Positions 7,695-16,500 of a stretch of DNA of 32,645 nt are shown piece by piece (within the stretch, counting starts at the first letter, position 1; the number at the start of each line of letters is the position of its first letter). The notes beneath the pieces are model-generated. The model was given only the letters and a program-made list of their open reading frames with translations, searched no databases and was not told the DNA's origin. The stretch comes from Actinomadura sp. GC306. Lineage in GTDB: Bacteria > Actinomycetota > Actinomycetes > Streptosporangiales > Streptosporangiaceae. Location of the stretch: the NCBI RefSeq assembly GCF_004348665.1, contig NZ_SMKM01000038.1, positions 1-32,645 on the forward strand, in the 5' to 3' direction. The position numbers and the translations under genes are program-made.

Positions 7695-8666
7695 TCAGAG
7701 TCGTTCGGCCAGGCCGAACAGCGGGAAGAGGCTCGTGTCGAAGAACGCCGAGACGTGCGCGACGCCGCCCTCGGTCACGTCGAGAACCTGGAGCTGGTAG
7801 CCGCGGTGGACCCCCTCCTCGTCGCGCATGTAGAGCCCGAACGCGGGCTGCGCGTTCGCGGACGCCGGGACCATCCGGATGTCGCCCGGGGCGGGGCCGC
7901 ACTGCGCGAGGATGAGCCGCACGACGGTGTCGGCGCCGACGAACCACTCGGGGAACGGCGGCATCTCCCAGACGACGTCCTCCTTGAACAGCTCGATGAG
8001 GCCGGTGATGTCGGCGTTCTCGAACGCCTTCGCGTACCGTTCGAGCAGGTCGCGCTGCGCCGGGTCGGTCGGCTCGGCGAGCGCGTCGCGCGCCGGCGCG
8101 TGCTCCGCCAGCTGCGCCCGCGCCCGCTGCAGCGCGCTGTTCACCGCGGCGGTGGAGGTGTCCAGCAGCTCGGCGGCCTCCGCGGCGCGCCACTTCAGGA
8201 CGTCCCGCAGGATCAGCACGACCCGCTGCTTGGCGGGCAGGTGCTGCAGCGCCGCGACGAACGCGAGCCGGGTGCTCTCCCGGGCGGCGACGATGGTCGC
8301 CGGGTCGGCGGCGTCCGCGCCGGTCACGGCGTCGGGGGCGGGTTCCAGCCAGGGCACCTCGGGCGAGGCGACGACGGGCCGCTCGGGCTCGTCGCTCGGC
8401 GCGCCGAGCCCGGACGGCATCGGCCGCCGGCCGCGCTGGTCGATCGCCGTCAGGCACACGTTCGTGGCGATGCGGTACAGCCACGTCCGCAGCGAGGAGC
8501 GCCCCTCGAAGTCCCCGTAGGAGCGCCAGGCACGCAGGTAGGTCTCCTGCACCAGGTCCTCGGCGTCGTGGATGGAGCCGAGCATCCGGTAGCAGTGCGC
8601 CAGCAGCTCCCGCCGGTACGGATCGGCGAGTTCCTGGAAGTCTCGTTCTAGGGTGCTGTTCGCCAT
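7695..8666 (-). CDS. ECF sigma factor with C-terminal SnoaL-like domain (SigG/TIGR02960 type)
   Basis: A 323-residue alternative sigma factor. Sigma region 2 is clear (RRELLAHCYRMLGS, DAEDLVQETYLRAWRSYG, SLRTWLYRIATNVCL), and so is region 4 (ALQHLPAKQRVVLILRDVLKWRAAEAAELL, then AAVNSALQRARAQL). From about residue 205 to the end follows an NTF2/SnoaL-like domain (LLERYAKAFENADITGLIELFKEDVVWEMPPFPEWF), which in such sigma factors replaces a separate anti-sigma factor as regulatory module. I chose the ATG at 8666 because AAGGTG lies six bases upstream; the GTG four codons earlier is part of that ribosome site. No anti-sigma gene is adjacent. The next gene downstream on the strand is pcaH, 187 bp away, but nothing shows that this factor controls it. 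Confidence 0.9.
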   Translation of the reverse strand: MANSTLERDFQELADPYRRELLAHCYRMLGSIHDAEDLVQETYLRAWRSYGDFEGRSSLRTWLYRIATNVCLTAIDQRGRRPMPSGLGAPSDEPERPVVASPEVPWLEPAPDAVTGADAADPATIVAARESTRLAFVAALQHLPAKQRVVLILRDVLKWRAAEAAELLDTSTAAVNSALQRARAQLAEHAPARDALAEPTDPAQRDLLERYAKAFENADITGLIELFKEDVVWEMPPFPEWFVGADTVVRLILAQCGPAPGDIRMVPASANAQPAFGLYMRDEEGVHRGYQLQVLDVTEGGVAHVSAFFDTSLFPLFGLAERL

Positions 8667-8844
8667 CGTGGTCGTCACCTTCGCTGGGCGTCGTCGCTTG
8701 CACGGGCGCCGCCGGCGGGCCCCGTCGACCCGACCGTAGGCGCACCCACCGACAGAACACGCCCGGCCGCCAGTCTACGCCCCTGACCAGCGAGATCACC
8801 GGGAGGCGGCGGGCCCGGCACCGCCGCCGCGGCCGCCGGGGGCC

Positions 8845-11800
8845 TCAGGCCGGCAGCGACTCCAGCATCCGGCCGGCCTCCCCGGCGGCCTGCCGGTTGC
8901 CGGTCTTCCCGCACACGATGGCCGCCTGCGCCAGGTACTCCCGCGCCTCGTCCGGCCGGGCGAGGCCCAGGTGGATCCGGCCGAGCAGCAGCAGGCTCAG
9001 CCCGCGGCCCCACCGGTCGCCGATGTCCGCCTGGATCTCCAGGGCGGACAGGGCGTGCCGGCGGGCCTCCGGATGGCCGCCGCCGTCGGCGTGCGCGCGG
9101 GCGATGAGGTCGAGGGTGTCGGCCGCGCCGCGCCGGTCGCCGATCTCGGCGCGAATCTCCAGGGCCTGCCGGCCGTACTCCAGCGCCTTGCCGAGCTCGC
9201 CGCGCCGCCGCATGAGGCGCGCCAGCGTCGTCAGGCTGTCGGCCTCCCCGTGCCGGTCGCCGATCTCGCGGCGCAGCGCCAGCGCCCGGGTGACCAGCCC
9301 GAGCGCCTCGGCGCAGCGCCCCGCGTAGCGGTGGATGCGGGCGAGCAGGTCGAGGATCTCGCCCTCGCCGTACGGGTCGGCGGCCCCCCGGCGGATCCGC
9401 AGCGCCGCCAGCCCCGCGGCGAGGGCGGCCGCCTCGTCCCCGAGGCGCCAGCGGGCGTGCGCGAGGGTGCCGAGGCTGTCGGCCTCGCCGCGGCGGTCGC
9501 CGATCTCGCGGTGCAGCGCCAGCGCCCGCTCGGCCAGTTCGGCGGCGAGCTCGTTGCGGCCCAGCCGGCGGTGGTTGCTCGACAGGATGTCGAGGCACTC
9601 GGCCTGACCCTGCCGGTCGTCGGTGTCGGTGCGGATGCGCAGCGCGATCCCGGCGTGCCGCAGCCCCTTGCGGTACTGGGACAGGGAGTGGTGGATCCGC
9701 GCGAGGGTGGTGTGGGCGGCGCCCTCCGCGTCGAGGTCGCCGATCTCCCGCAGGACGGCGATGGCCTTGCGGGCGTGCTTGACCGCGGCCTTCAGCGCGC
9801 CGCGGCGGCGGCACACGTCGGCCAGCATGGTGCGCGTCCGGCCGGCCGAGGCGCGGTCCCCGATGGCCCGCTCGATGCGCAGCGCCTCCTTGAGGGCGCG
9901 CTGGGCGGCCGAGTACTGGGCGAGGCGCAGCCGGACGCGGCCGATGGTCTCCAGCGTCTCCGCCTCGCCGTAGCGGTCCCCGGTCGCGCGCTGGATCTCC
10001 AGGGCCGCGTTGAGGTGCCGCAGGCCGTCGTCGTGGCCGCCCAGCCGGCTCTCCAGCCGGCCGAGGAGCGTGCGGGCCTCCGCCTCGCCCGTCCGGTCGC
10101 CGATCTCCCGCTTGGCCTTCAGGACGGTGCGGGCGGTGCGCAGCGCGCGGGCGTACTCGGCCTGCCTGCGGTCGATGTGCGCGAGGGTGAGCAGGTCGTC
10201 GGTCGCGCCGGGCCGGTCGCCGGTCCGCCGGCAGATCTCCAGGGACTCCTCGGCGCACGCGCGGGCCTCGGCGTAGCGGGCGGTCCGCGCGTGGATGCGG
10301 GCGAGGATGTAGAGGGAGTGCCCCGCGCCCGCGAGGTCGCCGATCTCCCGCTGCACGGCGAGGGCCTCCTCGGCGCGGTCGCGCGCCTCGTCGTAGCGGC
10401 CCTGGTGCCACCGGACGAGCGCGATCGTGGCGATGCTCTCGGCGGCGCCGCGGCGGTCGCCGATCCCGCGGCGGATCCGCAGCGCCGCGGCGGCGTACCC
10501 GGCGGCCTCGCCGTAGCGGCCGGTGCGGATGGCGACCCGGGCGAAGACGTCCAGCGTCACGCCCTGGCCGGGCAGGTCGCCGGTCTCGCGCTGGAGCCGC
10601 AGCGCCTCCCCGGCGCGGGCGAGCGCCTCCTCGTGGTCGCCCATCCGGCATTGGATCCGGGCGATGGTGGCGAGGCTCTCGCCCTGCCCGATCCGCTCGC
10701 CGCCGCCCGCGCCCGCCCGGACGCCGATGGCGAGGGCGGCGCGGGCGTGGGCCAGGGCGTCGCGGTACCGGCCGGCGCCGCGTTCGATCTCGGCGAGGTT
10801 GTTCAGCGTCTTGCCGAGGCCGTGGCCGTCCTTCAGCGCGCGCTGCAGGGCGAGCGCCTGCTCGGCGTGCCGGCGGGCCCCGGCGTGCCGGCCGAGGCGC
10901 CGCTCCACCACGGCGATGAGGTTCAGGACCGAGGCAACGCCGTGCTCGTCGCCGGTCCGGCGCCGGATGGCCAGGGCGTGCCGCGCGCACCGGATCGCCT
11001 CCTCGTAGCGTCCCGCGTCGTGGTGGAAGGCGGCGATCGTGGAGAGCGCCTCGTCCTCGCGGTACAGGTCGCCGATGTCGCGGCTGATCCGCAGCGCCCG
11101 GTCGGCCCGGTCGAGCGCGTCGCGGCGGTCGCCGAGGGTCTGCAGCACCCGCGCGTGGCTGATCAGGCTCATCGCCACGCCGGCGAGGTCGCCGATGTCC
11201 TCGCGGATGCGCATCGCCTCCTGCGCGCGCAGGAGGGCCTCCCGGAGCCGGCCGCTGCGGCGCAGGGTGCGGGACATGCTGTCGAGGACCTCGCCCTGGC
11301 CGCGCAGGTCGCCCAGGCGCACGTGGACGGCGAGGGCCAGCCGCGCGTAGTGCAGGGCGCGGTCGGTCCTGCCGAGGCGCCGCAGGATCCTGGAGATCAT
11401 CTCCAGGGCGGCGGCCTCGCCGGCGCCGCCGTGCAGTTCGCGGTGGACGCGCAGGGACTCGCGGGCGTGCGCCAGCGCGGTCCGGTAGTGCGCGAGCCGC
11501 CAGTGCACCTGCGCCACCTGCTCGTATCCCTGGCCGAGGCCGTGCCGGTCCCCTTCGAGGGTCAGGATCCACAGCGCGTGCTCGCCGTACTCCAGCGCCT
11601 CCCGGTAGCGGCAGCGCTGGCGCTCGACGCGGGAGCGGGTGTTCAGCGCCCAGGCGGCCAGCCGGTGGTCGCCGAGGTCGGTGAAGATCTCGTAGGCGGC
11701 CCTGGCGTCCTCGGCGGCCTCGGCGTGGTTGCCGCGGTCGCAGTGCACGACGGCCAGCTGGTCGAGCATCCGGGCCTCCCAGTGCCGGTCGCCGGCGGCG

Positions 11801-13296
11801 CGCGCCGCGGCCAGGCCGAGCCGGTGGACCTCCAGGTTCTCGGCGCCGTGCTTGTCGCGCCGCAGGAGCTGGAACAGCGCGTCGGCGAACTGGTACGCCG
11901 GCGCGGGCCCGCCCGGCCCCGCGGCCCGGCGGGCCATCGCCACCACCGCCGCCCGCTCCTCCTCGAACCACTTCAGCGACGCCGCGGCCCTGCGCGGGGA
12001 CACCGCCGCCGCGCCGGACTCCGGGCCGGCCGCCGACGGCGCGATCGCCGCGGCGGCCTCGCGGACGCGGGTCAGGTACCGGCCCAGCAGCCGCCGGACG
12101 GCCGTGTCGGCGGCCGCGCCGTCCTCGCGGGCGAGGCGCTCGGCGGCGTACTCGCTCAGCATCTCGTGCATGCGGTACCGCCCGACCTTGCCGTACTCGA
12201 CCAGGTGCCGCCGGACGAGCCGGCCCAGCAGCCGCCGGGCCTCCTCGACCGGCACGGCGAGCAGCGCGGCGAGGCTGTCGGCGCCGAAGTCGTAGCCGTG
12301 CAGGAGGCCGAGCATCCGGAAGACGCCCTGCTCGCGCGGTTTCAGGCTGTCGTAGGACAGGTCGAACGCGGTGCGCAGGGCGAGCCCGGCGTCGCCGTCG
12401 AGAGCGAGGACGTCGAGCCGGCGGCCGCCGGTCAGCTCCTTCACCAGGGACGTCACGGACTCGAAGCGCCCCGAGGCCAGCCCGACCGTCGCGATCCGGA
12501 TGGCCAGCGGCAGCCGCGCGCACGAGTCGGCGAGGTCGGCGACCGCCTGCGGTTCGCGCTCGCCGCGCCCCCCGCCGAGCAGCCGCGCGGCGAGCTTCCA
12601 GGAGTCGGCGATGGTGAGCGGGGCGACCGGCACCGAGAACGCGCCGAAGCGGGCGGCGAGCCCTTCCAGCAGGGCGCGTCCCGTCGCCACGACCAGGCAG
12701 CCCTGGCCGCCGGGGACCAGCGGGGCGATCTGCTCGGTGTCGGCCGCGTTGTCGAGGACGACCAGGACGCGGCGGTCGGCGACCAGGGACCGGAACAGCG
12801 CGGCGCGGCGCGCCTCGTCCCCGGGGATCTCGGACGCGGCCAGGCCGAGGTCGAGCAGGAGCTGGAACAGCGCCTGCGCGGGCGGCGCCGCGTCCGGGGA
12901 CAGCCCGTGCAGGTCGAGGAAGACCTGGCAGTCGAAGTAGCGCCCGTTCTGGTGGGCCCAGTGCAGGACGAGCGACGTCTTGCCGACGCCGGCCATGCCG
13001 TGGACCTGCACCACGGTCGCCGAGCTCTGCCCCGCGGCCGCGCGGGCGGCGTCCAGCTTCGCCAGCTCCTCCTCCCGCCCGACGAAGTCGCGGGGCGCCG
13101 CGGGCAGCTGCCGGACCGGCGGCACGAACCGCTGCGGGGCGAGGTGGACGGTCTTGTCGCGGACGATGTCCCCGCCTACGCGGACGGGTGCGTGGAAGTG
13201 GTTCGCGAGCGGGTCTGCTGTCGTGGTCGGGTCTGCTGTCGTGCTCGGCTCTGGAGTTGTGATCGGGTCTGGTGTCATGTCCGGTTCTCGTGACAT
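8845..13296 (-). CDS. NB-ARC STAND ATPase with about 24 TPR-like repeats
   Basis: A 1483-residue STAND protein. Residues 1-30 are a repetitive Thr/Pro/Asp linker; residues 32-52 (NHFHAPV...KTVHL) form a short motif before the NTPase; DFVGREEEL opens the NB-ARC module. The P-loop GMAGVGKTS is at 100-108, Walker B RVLVVLD at 177-182, then CLVVATGR, the GLPL-like LPLAIRIA and the MHD-like MHEMLSEYA. From about residue 505 to the end follow about 24 repeats of 40 residues of the form IGDRxGEAxxLxxLARxxRRLGRYxEALxxAxxAL, TPR-type superhelix units. There is no DNA-binding or enzymatic effector domain, unlike SARP regulators with similar cores. The ATG at 13296 has a strong GGAGG; an ATG eight codons earlier lacks one. 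It is divergent from another giant STAND gene. The likely role is sensing or scaffolding by oligomerisation; the function is unknown. Confidence 0.9.
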   Translation of the reverse strand: MSREPDMTPDPITTPEPSTTADPTTTADPLANHFHAPVRVGGDIVRDKTVHLAPQRFVPPVRQLPAAPRDFVGREEELAKLDAARAAAGQSSATVVQVHGMAGVGKTSLVLHWAHQNGRYFDCQVFLDLHGLSPDAAPPAQALFQLLLDLGLAASEIPGDEARRAALFRSLVADRRVLVVLDNAADTEQIAPLVPGGQGCLVVATGRALLEGLAARFGAFSVPVAPLTIADSWKLAARLLGGGRGEREPQAVADLADSCARLPLAIRIATVGLASGRFESVTSLVKELTGGRRLDVLALDGDAGLALRTAFDLSYDSLKPREQGVFRMLGLLHGYDFGADSLAALLAVPVEEARRLLGRLVRRHLVEYGKVGRYRMHEMLSEYAAERLAREDGAAADTAVRRLLGRYLTRVREAAAAIAPSAAGPESGAAAVSPRRAAASLKWFEEERAAVVAMARRAAGPGGPAPAYQFADALFQLLRRDKHGAENLEVHRLGLAAARAAGDRHWEARMLDQLAVVHCDRGNHAEAAEDARAAYEIFTDLGDHRLAAWALNTRSRVERQRCRYREALEYGEHALWILTLEGDRHGLGQGYEQVAQVHWRLAHYRTALAHARESLRVHRELHGGAGEAAALEMISRILRRLGRTDRALHYARLALAVHVRLGDLRGQGEVLDSMSRTLRRSGRLREALLRAQEAMRIREDIGDLAGVAMSLISHARVLQTLGDRRDALDRADRALRISRDIGDLYREDEALSTIAAFHHDAGRYEEAIRCARHALAIRRRTGDEHGVASVLNLIAVVERRLGRHAGARRHAEQALALQRALKDGHGLGKTLNNLAEIERGAGRYRDALAHARAALAIGVRAGAGGGERIGQGESLATIARIQCRMGDHEEALARAGEALRLQRETGDLPGQGVTLDVFARVAIRTGRYGEAAGYAAAALRIRRGIGDRRGAAESIATIALVRWHQGRYDEARDRAEEALAVQREIGDLAGAGHSLYILARIHARTARYAEARACAEESLEICRRTGDRPGATDDLLTLAHIDRRQAEYARALRTARTVLKAKREIGDRTGEAEARTLLGRLESRLGGHDDGLRHLNAALEIQRATGDRYGEAETLETIGRVRLRLAQYSAAQRALKEALRIERAIGDRASAGRTRTMLADVCRRRGALKAAVKHARKAIAVLREIGDLDAEGAAHTTLARIHHSLSQYRKGLRHAGIALRIRTDTDDRQGQAECLDILSSNHRRLGRNELAAELAERALALHREIGDRRGEADSLGTLAHARWRLGDEAAALAAGLAALRIRRGAADPYGEGEILDLLARIHRYAGRCAEALGLVTRALALRREIGDRHGEADSLTTLARLMRRRGELGKALEYGRQALEIRAEIGDRRGAADTLDLIARAHADGGGHPEARRHALSALEIQADIGDRWGRGLSLLLLGRIHLGLARPDEAREYLAQAAIVCGKTGNRQAAGEAGRMLESLPA
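8850..11815 (-). repeat. About 24 in-gene repeats with a strict 120-nt period
   Basis: The TPR part of the NB-ARC gene repeats at DNA level. A core resembling GGTCGCCGATCTC recurs at exactly 120-nt steps, for example at 9015, 9135, 9255, 9495, 9735, 10095 and 10335. The phase is kept from about 9001 to 10600, shifts by 12 nt in the unit at about 10681-10810, and is then kept again to about 11790. Segments 9235-9297 and 9475-9537, exactly 240 nt apart, match at 55 of 63 bases by my count. Confidence 0.85.
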
Positions 13297-13300
13297 GGCC
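13211..13300 (-). repeat. Five 18-bp tandem units at the start of the NB-ARC gene
   Basis: Units at 13211, 13229, 13247, 13265 and 13283 are variants of GGGTCTGCTGTCGTGGTC (plus strand). The first two differ at one base; later ones are more diverged. In the gene they encode six-residue blocks (DPTTTA-like) forming the N-terminal linker. The last unit contains the start codon at 13296 and the one before it holds a second in-frame ATG. The period of six codons means that copy-number change would keep the frame. Confidence 0.8.
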
Positions 13301-13506
13301 GGCCCCCGCCTCCCTGTCATGATGGGTGCTTCAAGCAGACCTTCTGAGCAGGGCGTTCACAACACCTCCTCCAATGCCCGTACAAGGCCGTACACGCCCT
13401 GGATCCCGATTCGGGGCCGGACGTATGTCATGTGCCATATACGGCGCGGCCGTCCCGTGTGTGAATCGGGGTGTCGGACGGCATCCGGGTCGCCGTGGGG
13501 GTTCAG
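13297..13506. promoter_or_regulatory. Divergent promoter region of the two STAND genes
   Basis: This 210-bp gap separates the two divergent STAND genes and must hold both promoters. It contains a direct repeat CCGTACA at 13378-13384 and 13388-13394 (10-bp period) and a dyad CGTAT-N12-ATACG at 13422-13443, whose right arm overlaps TATACG, a possible -10 for the plus-strand gene. No convincing -35 was found. GC content is locally lower than in the flanking genes. Individual sites are tentative. Confidence 0.45.
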
Positions 13507-16500
13507 ATGGTGCTGCGCAACCCGTCCAGGAGCGGAGCGGAGGCGCCGGACCCCCGGCGCGTCGTGACGCGGCAGGACTTCGCGCGTGAGCTGACGATGC
13601 TGCGCGAGCGCGCCGGGCTGACGGTGCGGGACGTCGCGCGGGAGGCGGGCATCCCGCAGGCGAGCGCGGGCGACTACTTCGCCGGGCGGCACCTCCCGCC
13701 GCTGCGGCCGGCGCGGCTCCCGGCGCTGCTGCGCGCGTGCGGGGTGACCGCCGCGGAAGAGGTCGAGGCGTGGCAGGAGGCCCTGCGCAGGGTGCGCCGG
13801 ACGCCGGGGCGGCGCCCGGCGGTCGTCCCGTACCGGGGGCTCGCCCGGTACGAGACCGAGGACTCCGCGTGGTACTTCGGCCGGGAGGCGCTGACCTCGG
13901 TGCTGGCCGGGCGGGTGCGGGCGCTGGAGGGCCGCGGCGCGATCGTGGTCGTCGGGCCGTCCGGCGCCGGGAAGTCGTCGCTGCTGCGCGCCGGGCTGAT
14001 CCCCGCGCTGCGCGAGGACACCGGGGTCGTCCTCCGCACCGCCGACGAGATCGGCGCCGGCGACGTGGCCGGGCTGTGCGCCGGGGGCGCGGCGGTGGTC
14101 GTGGTCGACCAGTTCGAGGACGTCTTCACGGGCCGCTCCGACGCGGAGGCCGACGACCTGGTCACCGCCCTGCTGGAGCTGCCCGCCACCGTGGTGGCGG
14201 CGCTGCGGGCCGACTTCTACGGGCGGGCGCTGCGGCACCCGGGGCTGGCCCGCGTGCTGCAGGCCGAGCAGGTCGTGGTCACGCCCATGAACGAGGACGA
14301 GCTGCGCCGCGCGATCGTCGCGCCGGCGCAGCGGGCCGGGCTGGAGCTCGAACCGGGGCTGGCGGACCTGCTGCTGCACGAGGTCAGCCCGGGGCCGGAC
14401 GCCGGGGCGGGCGCCGCGCACGAGACGGGCACGCTGCCGCTGCTGTCGCACGCGCTGCTGTCGACGTGGGAGCGGCGCCGGCACGGGACGCTCACGATCG
14501 CCGACTACCGCGACAGCGGCGGCATCGCGGACGCGGTCGCCGCCACCGCGGAGGAGGTCTACCGCGGCCTGGACGAGGACGAGCGCGGCACCGCGCGCCG
14601 GCTGTTCCTGCGGCTGGTCCACCTCACCGGCGACACCGGGGTGACGCGGCGCCGGGTCGCCGAGCGCGAGTTCGGGGAGGAGGGGCGCGACGTCCTGGAC
14701 CGGTTCGTCCGGCAGCGGCTCGTCACCGCCCGCGCCGACGGCGTCGAGATCGCGCACGAGGCGCTGCTGTTCGCCTGGCCCCGGCTGCGCGGCTGGCTGG
14801 ATGCCGACCGGGCCGGGCTGCGCACGCACCGCCGCGTCACCGAGGGCGCCCTGGCGTGGGAGGAGTCGGGCCGCGACCCCGGCGCGCTCCTGCGCGGCGC
14901 GTGGCTGGCGGAGGGCGAGGAACTGGCGGCCGACCCGCGGCGCGGCGGCGGGCTGAATGATTTGGAGCGCCGCTTCCTGGCCGCGTCGGCCGAGCAGCGG
15001 GACGCGGAGGCGCGGGCGACGCGGCTGCTGGTGCGGCGCGGCCGGCGGCTGATCGCGGTGCTGTCGGCGGTGTCCCTGGTGACGCTCGGGCTCACCGGGG
15101 TCACGCTGCGCCAGCGGCACGCCGCCGACCTGCAGGCCGCGGCGGCCGACGCGCAGCGCGACATCGCGGTGTCCCGGCAGGCCGCGATCGAGTCGGCCGG
15201 GCTGCGCGACGAGGACGTGGCGCTCGCGGGCCTGACCGCGCTCGCGGCGTACCGCGTGGCGCCCACGCCGGAGGCGCGGGCCGCCCTGCTGGAGTCCTAC
15301 GCCGGCCCGGCCGCGACCCGCATCGCCGGGGCGCGCGGGATCCTGCAGGCGGTGGCGGCCGGCGCGGACGGCCGCACCCTCGCCGCCGCGGGCGCCGACC
15401 GCGCGGTCCGGCTCTGGGCCGTCGCGGACCGCGGCCGCATCGCGCCGGCCGGGCCGCCGGTGACGGGGCATCCCGACACCGTGTACGGCGTGGCGCTCGG
15501 GCCGGACGGCGAGACGCTCGCCAGCGGGGGCGGCGGCGGGACGGTCCTGCTCCGCCGCCCCGGCGAGGCCCCGCGCCCGCTCACCGGCCCGCGCGACACC
15601 GTGTACGCGGTGGCGTTCAGCCCGGACGGGCGGACCCTCGTCGCGGCGAGCGCGGACAAGACCGTCCGCGCGTGGGACGTCGCCGACCCGGAGCCGGGCG
15701 GCCGCGTGCTGGCCGAGGCGTCCGCCGCCGCGCACAGCGTGGCGTTCGGCCCCGACGGCGGGACGCTCGCCGCGGGCTTCGCCGACGGAAAGGTCCGGCT
15801 TGTGGACCTGGAGCGCGGCGAGCCCGCCGGGCGCCCGCTCGAGGCGGGCGGGCTGACCGTCCACGGGGTGGCGTTCAGCCCGGACGGCGGGACGCTCGCG
15901 GCGGGCAACGCCGACGGGACCGTCCGGCTGTGGCGGATGGACGGCTCCGCGGCCGTCCCCTCGGGCCGTCCGCTGGAGGCGTCGGAGCAGTGGGTCAACG
16001 GGGTGGCGTTCTCCCCGGACGGCCGGTCCCTGGCGGTGGCCAGTTCCGACGGCCGGGTCCGGGTGTGGGACGCCGCCGCCCGGACCGTCACCGCGACACT
16101 GCCGCATCCGGGTCCCGTGACGGCGGTGGCGTACCTGCGGCCGGGGTCGCTCGCCACCGCCGCGTCCGACGGCACGGCGCGGATCTGGGACGTCCCCGGG
16201 CCGGTCATCGAGGGCCCCGGCAAGGACATCTTCGCCATGTCGCTGAGCCGCGACGGGCGGGTGCTCGCGGTGGCCGGGGCGGACGGCACGGCGCGGCTGT
16301 GGTCGGTGGCCGACCCGCGCCGGCCGGCGCCGCTCGGGCCGCTGATCGAGCGGGCGGCCGGGTCCGGCACGGCGTCCGGCGCCGCGGCGCTGAGCCCGGA
16401 CGCCGGGACGCTCGCGATCGGCACGCGCGGCGGCGAGACGCGGCTGTGGGACGTGCGCTCCCCCGCCCGCCCGGCCGGGCTCCCCGCGCCGCTCACCGGG

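Noticed and set aside
3904-8666. ECF41-type arrangement (sigma factor linked to a carboxymuconolactone decarboxylase-like gene)
   Set aside because: The decarboxylase here is genuine PcaC inside a pca operon, five genes away, and the sigma factor shows features of the SigG/TIGR02960 group; I did not see the ECF41 linker motifs.
8850-11815. CRISPR-like regular repeat
   Set aside because: The 120-nt period is coding, in frame, and translates to TPR-like units; there are no identical short repeats with unique spacers.
8971-13293. 1440-codon open frame on the plus strand opposite the NB-ARC gene
   Set aside because: It is an antisense shadow created by GC-rich third positions of the repeat array. 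Its translation is low-complexity without domains, while the minus strand encodes clear NB-ARC and TPR motifs.
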